Shown piece after piece: positions 27,633 through 35,745 of a stretch of DNA of 64,000 bases; within the stretch, counting starts at the first letter, position 1, and every line of letters starts with the position of its first letter. This DNA is from an uncultured Bacteroidales bacterium (GTDB lineage: Bacteria; Bacteroidota; Bacteroidia; Bacteroidales; UBA932): NCBI GenBank assembly GCA_944326355.1, contig CALVDO010000012.1:1-64000 (forward strand), read 5' to 3'. A model generated the notes under the pieces. The model did not search any database. It was not told the origin of the DNA and saw only the letters and a program-made list of their open reading frames with translations. The position numbers and the translations under genes are program-made.

Positions 27633-29402
27633 ATGAAAAGTACAGGAAAGGTGACGGGCATAGTTTCCAACCTCGTCACCGTGGAGACGGACGGTCCGGT
27701 GTCCCAGAATGAGCTGTGCTTCGTCACCTCGGGCGGGGTGCGGCTGATGGCCGAGGTCATCAAGGTGACAGGGAAAACCGCCTCGATCCAGGTGTTCGAA
27801 AGCACCAGAGGCCTCAAGAACGGGGACGCGGTGGAGTTCGAGGGAAGGATGCTTGAAGCCACCCTCGGCCCGGGACTTCTCTCAAGCTGCTACGACGGGC
27901 TTCAGAACGACCTGACCACAATGACCGGAGTATTCCTCAGGAAAGGTGAATACACCTCCCCTCTCGACCATGACAGGCTCTGGGATTTCACCCCTATCGC
28001 GAAGCCGGGAGACAAGGTGGTGGCAGCGGACTGGCTCGGCGAGGTCAAGGAGGGCTGGCTTCCTCACAAGATCATGGTGCCGTTCTCCTTCGAAGGGGAA
28101 TATACCGTGAAATCGGTCACGGAGGCAGGACAGTACACGATAGACACCGTGATTGCGGTCCTCACTGACGAGAAGGGAGAGGACGTCAATGTCACCATGA
28201 CACAGAAATGGCCGGTGAAAGTCGCAATCAAGGGATACAGGGAGAAGCCGAGGCCGAACAGGATAATGGAGACGGGCGTGCGCGTTATCGACACCCTCGA
28301 TCCTATAGCCGAAGGCGGCACGGGATTCATCCCCGGACCGTTCGGATGCGGCAAGACGGTGCTCCAGCACGCGATAGCCAAGCAGGGAGACGCCCAGGTA
28401 ATCGTGATGGCGGCCTGCGGAGAGCGTGCAAATGAGGTGGTGGAGATCTTCACGGAGTTCCCCGAGCTGATTGACCCGCATACGGGAAGGCATCTGATGG
28501 AGAGGACCACCATCATCTGCAACACTTCAAACATGCCTGTTGCGGCACGAGAGGCATCCGTCTACACCGCCATGACTATCTGTGAATACTACAGGGCGAT
28601 GGGACTGAAGGTGCTCCTGCTGGCCGACTCCACTTCCCGCTGGGCACAGGCGCTCAGGGAGATGAGCAACCGCATGGAGGAACTTCCGGGAGCGGACGCC
28701 TTTCCAGTCGACCTCTCGGCCATCATATCGAGCTTCTACGCCAGAGCCGGCATGGTCGTGCTCAACAACGGCCAGACAGGCTCGGTGACATTCATCGGAA
28801 CTGTCTCCCCTGCCGGAGGAAACCTCAAGGAGCCTGTGACAGAGTCCACGAAGAAGGCCGCAAGATGCTTCTATGCACTTGAGCAGAACCGTGCCGACAA
28901 GAAGAGGTATCCGGCAGTCAACCCTATAGACTCATATTCAAAATATCTCGAATATCCCGAGATTCAGGAATATCTTTCCGAAAAGGTGGCTCCGGGCTGG
29001 GTGGAGATGGTCGAGAAGACCAAGAACATCATCCGACGAGGCAAGGAGGCCAACGAGCAGATCAACATCCTCGGCGACGACGGTGTGCCTATGAGCTACC
29101 ACGAGCTGTTCTGGAAGTCGGAGCTGATCGACTTCATCATACTGCAGCAGGACGCGTTCGACCCGGTGGACAGCCTCACCCCGATGGACAGGCAGAGATA
29201 CATGCTCGAGCTCGTGCTGGACATCTGTGACAGGGAGTTCACATTCGACGACTACGAGAAGTGCCGCGACGCGTTCAAGGAGCTGATCAACCTGCTCAAG
29301 CAGATGAACTACTCCGAATTCATGAGCGAGAACTTCATGAAATACAGGGCGGAGCTTGACGCTGAACTTCAGAAGCTGACCTCGGCAGCCGAGGCAGCGT
29401 GA
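27633..29402 (+). CDS. V-type ATP synthase catalytic subunit A
   Basis: A 589-aa catalytic subunit. The P-loop GPFGCGKT is at residues 235-242 and follows the conserved GGTGFIP. Further family motifs include CGERANEVVEIFTEFPEL, LLADSTSRWAQALREMSNRM, PGADAFPVDL and DPVDSLTPMDRQRYMLELV. The insertion typical of V/A-type A subunits is present between the beta-barrel and the nucleotide-binding domain (about 110-210), including YTVKSV. Direction of work (ATP synthesis or ion pumping) cannot be read from sequence. Confidence 0.96.
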   Translation: MKSTGKVTGIVSNLVTVETDGPVSQNELCFVTSGGVRLMAEVIKVTGKTASIQVFESTRGLKNGDAVEFEGRMLEATLGPGLLSSCYDGLQNDLTTMTGVFLRKGEYTSPLDHDRLWDFTPIAKPGDKVVAADWLGEVKEGWLPHKIMVPFSFEGEYTVKSVTEAGQYTIDTVIAVLTDEKGEDVNVTMTQKWPVKVAIKGYREKPRPNRIMETGVRVIDTLDPIAEGGTGFIPGPFGCGKTVLQHAIAKQGDAQVIVMAACGERANEVVEIFTEFPELIDPHTGRHLMERTTIICNTSNMPVAAREASVYTAMTICEYYRAMGLKVLLLADSTSRWAQALREMSNRMEELPGADAFPVDLSAIISSFYARAGMVVLNNGQTGSVTFIGTVSPAGGNLKEPVTESTKKAARCFYALEQNRADKKRYPAVNPIDSYSKYLEYPEIQEYLSEKVAPGWVEMVEKTKNIIRRGKEANEQINILGDDGVPMSYHELFWKSELIDFIILQQDAFDPVDSLTPMDRQRYMLELVLDICDREFTFDDYEKCRDAFKELINLLKQMNYSEFMSENFMKYRAELDAELQKLTSAAEAA

Positions 29403-29445
29403 CGCAACACAAAATGCGGAGGACATCCGCGAAAGAGAACCGATT

Positions 29446-30765
29446 ATGAAAAGAAAGGCATTTCAGAAAATATACACCCAGCTGGAAGGCATCACCAAGG
29501 CCACGGTCTCGCTGAAGGCCTCGGGAGTGTCCAACGATGAACTCGCCACCGTAGACGGCAGACTTGCCCAGGTGGTGAAGACCAAAGGCGAGACGGTCAC
29601 TCTGCAGATATTCGGAGGGACAGAAGGCATCCCGACTGATGCGGAAGTGGTGTTCCTCGGAAGCGCTCCTACCCTTAAAGTCAGCGACGAGCTCGCCGGA
29701 CGCTTCTTCAACGCCTACGGAGAGCCCATCGACGGGGGGCCGGAAATCGAGGGCGATGAAAGGGAGATCGGAGGCCCGTCCGTGAATCCGTACAAGAGAA
29801 GGCAGCCGTCACAGCTGATTCCGACCGGCATCGCCGGCATCGACCTCAACAATACGATTGTCTCGGGACAGAAGATCCCGTTCTTCGCCGACCCTGACCA
29901 GCCGTACAACAACGTGATGGCCCAGGTGGCCCTCAGGGCGGATGTGGACAAGATCATCCTCGGCGGCATGGGACTCTCCAATGACGACTACCTCTACTTC
30001 AGGCACGAGTTCGAGAGAGCGGGAGCACTCGACAAGATCATAAGTTTCGTCAACACCACCGAGCAGCCGCCTGTGGAGAGGCTTCTTATCCCGGACATGG
30101 CCCTCACGGCAGCCGAATACTTCGCAGTGGACAAGAACGAGAAGGTGCTCGTGCTCCTCACTGACATGACCCTCTACGCGGACGCGCTGAGCATCGTCAG
30201 CAACCGCATGGACCAGATTCCTTCCAAGGATTCCATGCCGGGCTCGCTCTACTCAGACCTCGCGAAGATCTACGAGAAGGCGGTGCAGCTGCCTGACGGG
30301 GGCTCCATAACCATCATAGCCGTGACGACTCTCAACGACGGAGACATCACCCACGCTATCCCGGACAACACGGGCTACATCACTGAGGGACAGCTCTATC
30401 TCCGCGCCGACCCGGATTCGGGCAAGGTGATCATCGACCCGTTCCGCTCGCTCTCGCGACTCAAGCAGCTCGTGATCGGCAAGCAGACGAGGGAGGACCA
30501 CAACCAGGTGATGAACACCGGCGTGCGTCTCTACGCGGATGCTCAGAACGCCAAGACGAAGCTTGAGAACGGCTTTGACCTGAGCGACTACGACCTCCGC
30601 TGCCTCGACTTCGCCAAGGAGTACGCTACGCGGCTTCTCGCCATTGACGTCAACATCAGCATAGACGAGATGCTCGACACCGCATGGGAGCTCTTCGGCA
30701 AATATTTCACCAAGGCCGAGACCGGAATCAAGCAGTCCCTTGCCGACAAATACTGGAAAAACTGA
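29446..30765 (+). CDS. V-type ATP synthase subunit B
   Basis: A 439-aa non-catalytic head subunit. It has NPYKRRQPSQLIPTGIAGID, KIPFFADPDQPYN, and no canonical P-loop, as expected for B. LTDMTLYADALSIVSNRMDQ, IPSKDSMPGSLYSDLAKIYEK and GSITIIAVTTLNDGDITHAI match the family core. It follows subunit A by 43 bp and is directly followed by subunit D. Together with A it forms the A3B3 hexamer. Confidence 0.95.
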   Translation: MKRKAFQKIYTQLEGITKATVSLKASGVSNDELATVDGRLAQVVKTKGETVTLQIFGGTEGIPTDAEVVFLGSAPTLKVSDELAGRFFNAYGEPIDGGPEIEGDEREIGGPSVNPYKRRQPSQLIPTGIAGIDLNNTIVSGQKIPFFADPDQPYNNVMAQVALRADVDKIILGGMGLSNDDYLYFRHEFERAGALDKIISFVNTTEQPPVERLLIPDMALTAAEYFAVDKNEKVLVLLTDMTLYADALSIVSNRMDQIPSKDSMPGSLYSDLAKIYEKAVQLPDGGSITIIAVTTLNDGDITHAIPDNTGYITEGQLYLRADPDSGKVIIDPFRSLSRLKQLVIGKQTREDHNQVMNTGVRLYADAQNAKTKLENGFDLSDYDLRCLDFAKEYATRLLAIDVNISIDEMLDTAWELFGKYFTKAETGIKQSLADKYWKN

Positions 30766-30767
30766 AT

Positions 30768-31379
30768 ATGATAAAGTTCCAATACAACAAGACGTCACTT
30801 AACAACCTCGGCAAGCAGCTCAAGATGCGGCAGAACGCGCTCCCTACCCTGAAGAACAAGGAGTCGGCGCTGCGGCTTGAGGTGCGCAAGGCCAAGGCGC
30901 ATTCGGAGAAGCTCCTGCACGACCTCGACGCCTCTCTGAAGCGGTATGACTACCTTGCGGCCTTATGGAACGAGTTTGATCCGGGTCTCATATCCATAAC
31001 AGACGTGGATCTGGAGACGGTGAAGGTGGCCGGTGTGAAGACTCCGCATCTCAAGGAGATACATTATGAGATACACGAGTTCAACGCCTTCGCCAAGCCG
31101 GCGTGGTATGCTGACGGAGTGGCCATTCTCAAGGAGCTCTCCAGGCTGGGCATAGAGTCCGAGGTCTATATGGAGAAGAGCAGGATGCTCGACTTCCAGA
31201 GAAAGAAGACGACCCAGAAGGTGAATCTCTATGAGAAGGTTCAGATACCCGGATACCAGGAGGCCATAAGGAAGATAAAGCGATACATGGAGGACGAGGA
31301 GAACCTGACCAAGGCCGCCTCCAAGATTGTGAAGAACAGGCATCAGGCTGAAGAAGAGGAGGCTGGCCATGGTAACTGA
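30768..31379 (+). CDS. V-type ATP synthase subunit D
   Basis: A 203-aa central-shaft subunit, predicted as two long antiparallel helices. It begins MIKFQYNKTSLNNLGKQLKM, in line with the D-family start (xFxxNKxxL). I placed the start at 30768, 2 bp after the subunit B stop; an upstream in-frame ATG lies inside subunit B and is unlikely. Its 3' end overlaps subunit I by 11 bp. It would rotate inside the AB head and couple to the K ring. Confidence 0.92.
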   Translation: MIKFQYNKTSLNNLGKQLKMRQNALPTLKNKESALRLEVRKAKAHSEKLLHDLDASLKRYDYLAALWNEFDPGLISITDVDLETVKVAGVKTPHLKEIHYEIHEFNAFAKPAWYADGVAILKELSRLGIESEVYMEKSRMLDFQRKKTTQKVNLYEKVQIPGYQEAIRKIKRYMEDEENLTKAASKIVKNRHQAEEEEAGHGN

Positions 31380-33237
31380 AATGACGAAATACTCCTTCAT
31401 CCTGCCGGGTGAGGAGACTGAAGGCTTCCTCAGGAAGCTGCAGGAGCTTGGCGTGATGGACATAACGCGCTCGGCAAAGCCTGTCGACGAGACGTCCTCG
31501 ACAATGCTGGAAAACGCCTCCGCAGAGAAGAAGGCGCTCGCCGTTCTGGACAAGGCTGACTGGTCCGAAGATCCCGACGCGGAAGAGATAACTGCAGCCG
31601 CTTCGACTGAAGACGTGATTGCTGAGGCTAATGGTGCAGACCCGGCCGAGTGCGCGATAAAGGCATCGGAAAGGCTCACAGAGCTCGCTGAAGCCCTCTC
31701 CGTCTCCAAGAAAAAGGCGGCAAAGCTTTATCCGTGGGGAGAATTTGACCGGAAGGCCATCGAAGGTCTCAAGAATATAGGTCTCAAGATCAGATACTAC
31801 TCCGTACCGAAAAAATCATTCGATGAGTCTTGGGCCGAGCGCTTCCCGCTGCAGGTCGTGACTGACGACGGCAAGACCGTCTGGTTCGTCACCGTCTGCG
31901 GAAAGGATGAGGAATATGACTTTCCTCTGGCGGAATGCACCGCTCCGGATGAGTCGTTCATCGACGCCGAGAAGGAGAAGGAGCGGATCCTGAAAAAGAT
32001 CATCAGGACGAAAGGACTGCTGCTCAAACTGACGGAACGCCGTCCTGAGATAAGGGAGAAATACGACAGACAGCTTACTGAGCTGGATCTGTACCTCGCC
32101 GAAGTCTCAGGCGAATCCGCCGTGGAGAACCGCATCGTAGTGTTCGAAGGCTTCGCGCCGGCTGAGAATGACGCGGAACTCCGCAGGCGGCTCGATGAGG
32201 AAGGCGTGTTCTTCCTGACGGACAGGGCATCTGTGGAGGACAACCCTCCTATCAAGCTCAAGAACAACCGTTTCTCGAGAATGTTCGAAGTGCTGACAGG
32301 CATGTACGGCATGCCGGCATACGACGAGTTCGACCTCACGCCTGTGCTCGGACCGTTCTTCCTGCTGTTCTTCGCGCTGTGTCTCGGAGACGCCGGATAC
32401 GGGCTTGTGCTGGTGCTGCTGAGCTTCATCATCAAAAAGAAGATGCCAGGCATGGCCAAGCTCTCTCCGCTTGTGATGACTCTCGGAATAGGCACATTCT
32501 TCATAGGCATACTGATGAACACGTTTTTCGGGTTCAGCCTCGTTGAGCAGAGCTTCATTCCGGAATGGCTCAAGAAGTGCATCAGACCGCTTCAGGGCGA
32601 AGTCGAAGGCTTCCCTGCCACTATGGTGCTGGCGATCTGCATCGGAATACTGAACATCTGCGTGGCGATGGTGATAAAGGCCGTATGCTACACGCACAGA
32701 TTCGGACTTAAGGACAATCTCGGCACATGGGGATGGACTCTGTTTGTCGTCGGAGGTGTGATTCTCGGAGGGACAGCCCTGTTCGGACTGCTCCAGTCGG
32801 AAGTGATCAAGTGGATATTCATAGTCCTCGCCGTCATCTCGGGCCTCGGAATATACATCTTCAACAAGCCGGGAAGAAATCCTTTCGTAAACATCGGAGC
32901 GGGACTCTGGGACACCTACAACATGGCTACAGGCCTGCTGAGCGACACCCTCAGCTTCATCCGTCTGTATGCCCTCGGACTCGCCGGAGGAATGCTCGGA
33001 TCGACATTCAACACTCTTGGCGGCATGCTTATGGAGAGCTGCCATGTGCCCGGACTCAACTGGCTGCTCTTCGCTGTCATCTTCGTGATAGGTCACGCGC
33101 TCAACATAGCGCTTTCGTGTCTGGGTGCCTTTGTGCACCCGCTGCGACTCACGTTCGTGGAGTTCTTCAAGAACAGCGGATATGAGGGAAGCGGCAAGCC
33201 TTATAATCCTCTCTCAGTGAAGAAGGATGAAGCATAA
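31369..33237 (+). CDS. V-type ATP synthase subunit I
   Basis: A 622-aa subunit equivalent to eukaryotic V-ATPase a. The N-terminal ~320 residues are hydrophilic and partly coiled coil; the C-terminal half has about seven membrane segments, beginning near TPVLGPFFLLFFALCLGDAG. The ion-channel region near the C-terminus contains SFIRLYALGLAGGMLG, whose Arg is the conserved residue facing the K ring, and LSCLGAFVHPLRLTFVEFF. It overlaps subunit D by 11 bp and is followed by subunit K after 38 bp. Confidence 0.95.
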   Translation: MVTEMTKYSFILPGEETEGFLRKLQELGVMDITRSAKPVDETSSTMLENASAEKKALAVLDKADWSEDPDAEEITAAASTEDVIAEANGADPAECAIKASERLTELAEALSVSKKKAAKLYPWGEFDRKAIEGLKNIGLKIRYYSVPKKSFDESWAERFPLQVVTDDGKTVWFVTVCGKDEEYDFPLAECTAPDESFIDAEKEKERILKKIIRTKGLLLKLTERRPEIREKYDRQLTELDLYLAEVSGESAVENRIVVFEGFAPAENDAELRRRLDEEGVFFLTDRASVEDNPPIKLKNNRFSRMFEVLTGMYGMPAYDEFDLTPVLGPFFLLFFALCLGDAGYGLVLVLLSFIIKKKMPGMAKLSPLVMTLGIGTFFIGILMNTFFGFSLVEQSFIPEWLKKCIRPLQGEVEGFPATMVLAICIGILNICVAMVIKAVCYTHRFGLKDNLGTWGWTLFVVGGVILGGTALFGLLQSEVIKWIFIVLAVISGLGIYIFNKPGRNPFVNIGAGLWDTYNMATGLLSDTLSFIRLYALGLAGGMLGSTFNTLGGMLMESCHVPGLNWLLFAVIFVIGHALNIALSCLGAFVHPLRLTFVEFFKNSGYEGSGKPYNPLSVKKDEA

Positions 33238-33263
33238 ACATTTTTGAAAACAACAAATTTTAA

Positions 33264-33710
<447 letters not shown>

Positions 33711-33729
33711 AGAATCCGACAAAAGAAAG

Positions 33730-33789
33730 GGTGACTCCGCCTCACTTCATGACTTCAGGTCATCTGTGAGCTGCGGAGTCACCTTTTTT
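33730..33789 (+). terminator. Terminator of the V-ATPase operon
   Basis: A perfect 11-bp stem GGTGACTCCGC/GCGGAGTCACC encloses further nested pairs (CTCAC/GTGAG, ATGAC/GTCAT) and is followed by six T. It lies 19 bp after the stop of subunit K. Confidence 0.93.
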
Positions 33790-33968
33790 ATCCATGCCCG
33801 GCGATCCTTAGCCCCATGTCAGGCAGACACGGTCAAAACAGCCGCCACGGCTCTGCAGACGTCGTCTCTAGAAATGATGAAATGGCATTCGTGCCACCAG
33901 AGTCCTCCTTGTGGCGCTACACCGGATAGTTACGAGGCATATTAGATTCTGTAGCTTTCCCCTTCTCT

Positions 33969-34907
33969 CTACGCCGGTCGGAGGGCGCGGATCTGCTCCT
34001 CCGTCATTCCCGTCAAAGAGGAAATCGACTTTATGTCCATGCCCGACTCAAGCATCGCACGTGCAACTTTCGAGACGCCTTGGGCGACTCCTTTCGCAAT
34101 GCCTTCGGCACGCCCCTGCTCAAGGCCTTCAGCACGGCCTCTCTCAAGACCCCGCTCCTCGGCCGTGTCAAGGATATTGATGTAGTCCCTTTCGCTTATC
34201 ATGTCCTCCTCGTATTTCAGTCGTTTCTCGATGTCGAACTGCGCTATCTCGCTCGCACGGTACAGGCGATCCAATGACTCTGACCCGAAAGTCGGAGGAA
34301 TGGACTCCAGTTCCTTAAGGTGCTTCATCGAGTACCACCAGCAGTCCGACTCGCTCGAGCACTCCGCCTCGCCCTTAACGAAGCGGTACAACTCCACAAA
34401 GATAATACTTATCGTCTCATCCGCAATGTCATGAGTCACCTTTTCACGGAAAGTGTACTCCGAAATGTAGCGCCCGTCCCACACCGAGCCGGACCGGGAG
34501 AAGCCCGGGTCGCGGGCGAGGATCCCGATCAGATACACCGGAGGGAGGTCGTAGTGTCGGTCGCCAGACCGCGAGTTGGAGTCGTACACCTTCGCCGCGT
34601 ATTGCACGCACCGCCGGAAGAAGTTGCGCTGCCCCGTCTGCTGCATCTCCACGATGAAGTGCGTCCCGTCTTCGCTCTCGCACCGGAGGTCCAGACGCAC
34701 TGCCTTGTTCGTCGCCGTGAATCCGGGAATCTCCGTTCTGGAGAACATCAGGCTCCTGACTCGGCGTTCTGCCGGAAGCACCATGTTCAAAAAATCAATG
34801 ATCACGTCCGTGTTTTTCTCGTCCCCGAACACGGCCTTGAATCCAGAGTCAGACAGTATGTCGACATATCTGCGGAAAGAACCGCCCTCATTCAGCACAA
34901 ATTCCAT
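33969..34907 (-). CDS. Rpn family recombination-promoting nuclease / putative transposase (PD-(D/E)XK)
   Basis: A 312-aa protein of the Rpn/PD-(D/E)XK transposase-like family. The N-terminus has DILSDSGFKAVFGDEKN and DVIIDFLN. The nuclease core appears as VRLDLRCESEDGTHFIVEMQQT (Asp, then ExQ-type end) and FRRCVQYAAKVYDSN. The C-terminus has the typical repetitive GRAEGLEQGRAEGIAKG helix. E. coli RpnA promotes RecA-independent recombination; the activity here is untested. The gene starts 290 bp left of the perfect 442-bp repeat, on the opposite strand, which makes it a candidate player in that rearrangement (inference). It is convergent with the V-ATPase operon. Confidence 0.92.
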   Translation of the reverse strand: MEFVLNEGGSFRRYVDILSDSGFKAVFGDEKNTDVIIDFLNMVLPAERRVRSLMFSRTEIPGFTATNKAVRLDLRCESEDGTHFIVEMQQTGQRNFFRRCVQYAAKVYDSNSRSGDRHYDLPPVYLIGILARDPGFSRSGSVWDGRYISEYTFREKVTHDIADETISIIFVELYRFVKGEAECSSESDCWWYSMKHLKELESIPPTFGSESLDRLYRASEIAQFDIEKRLKYEEDMISERDYINILDTAEERGLERGRAEGLEQGRAEGIAKGVAQGVSKVARAMLESGMDIKSISSLTGMTEEQIRALRPA

Positions 34908-34975
34908 TTCTCAAAGTTTTTTCCGGCGGCTAAGGTAATGCGGGAAGACGGCGCCGTCAATGGGCGGATGAACGG

Positions 34976-35030
34976 TTTTTCTCTTTTTATATGCTTTTTT
35001 CTCTTTCTGTATGTGAATTTTTCTCTTTTT
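34976..35030 (+). repeat. Phased T-tracts, second array
   Basis: TTTTTCTC starts at 34976, 34996 and 35018, spacing 20-22 bp, similar to the array before the V-ATPase promoter. Both arrays are followed by TTGCWTTTAAGGYG (26235 and 35090). Confidence 0.5.
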
Positions 35031-35113
35031 TGATATCGGAAGACAGTTTCTCTGATCTAGGTTTTCTAGCGTATTGCAGAAAACTGCACTTGCTTTTAAG
35101 GTGCAATGCAGTA

Positions 35114-35144
35114 TTGCTAATTCAGACGGATTTTATCACCTTTG
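35114..35144 (+). promoter_or_regulatory. Promoter ahead of the chimeric ORF
   Basis: TTG (35114-35116), a 20-bp spacer and CACCTTTG (35137-35144), one mismatch from TAnnTTTG, lie 8 bp upstream of an ATG at 35152. It would drive the 15-codon leader that continues in frame into the 442-bp rhamnosidase copy. Confidence 0.5.
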
Positions 35145-35151
35145 CAAGCCG

Positions 35152-35745
35152 ATGGCGATATTTTTTGAGGACAAGTTTTTCGATCGGCTGACGAACCAGT
35201 CCGACTGGAGCGCGGAATGGATAGGCAGCGACGAGATCTTCGACCCCGAGACAGAGCCGGACTGCAACATCTCCGATCCGTGGCTGAGGAAGACGGTAGT
35301 TCTGGACAGGACTCCGGAAAAAGCTGTCATGTTCGCAGCCTCGGTCGGTTATCATGAACTGTATGTCAACGGGGTCAGAATCGGAGAAGATGTCCTTGCC
35401 CCGGCTGTCACCGATCATTCCAGACGGGCGAGATATGTTGCCTACGACATCAGCAGCCATCTCAGAAAAGGAGAGAATGTCATAGGTATCTGGCTCGGCG
35501 CCTCATGGTCGATCTACGCCGCCTACAAGACAGACGACAAGCCGCAGACGCCTCTCGTCATGGCTCAGGCCGACATCTATTTCAGAGGCGATGCTATGGC
35601 TTCCCGACGCATCGTCACCGACGGCACATGGAAGACGCTGCCGCGCACTGTCAGCCTGCCGTCTTCAATGAGAAACTCATGGCGGCCCGGGGCAAGGATG
35701 AATTTCGCGCATTCACGGCCGAAATGTTCTGTCATTCCCTCATAA
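35152..35745 (+). pseudogene. Chimeric ORF: foreign 15-codon start fused to a rhamnosidase fragment
   Basis: From the ATG at 35152 the frame reads MAIFFEDKFFDRLTN, which is unlike any rhamnosidase start I know. It then continues without a break into QSDWSAEWIGS, identical to residues 137-283 of the intact rhamnosidase at 59041-61770. After 35638 identity stops and the frame runs about 35 codons antisense through the 3' end of the neighbouring rhamnosidase remnant before a stop. It has a plausible promoter but no signal peptide and no catalytic domain, so it is unlikely to be an enzyme. An upstream in-frame ATG at 35074 also exists. I cannot identify the gene that supplied the first 15 codons. 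Confidence 0.75.
35197..35638 (+). repeat. 442-bp perfect direct repeat, copy 1
   Basis: Identical base for base, as far as I can compare by eye, to 59449-59890 (offset 24252, a multiple of three). Both edges are sharp: c/t differs just before and t/a just after. The segment encodes the N-terminal accessory (Bac_rhamnosid_N-like) domain of a GH78 enzyme. Copy 2 lies inside an intact gene, so copy 1 is the derived one. Confidence 0.93.

Noticed and set aside
32107..33138. A 343-aa minus-strand open frame, His/Glu-rich
   Set aside because: Antisense to V-ATPase subunit I; composition is that of a complementary-strand artefact.
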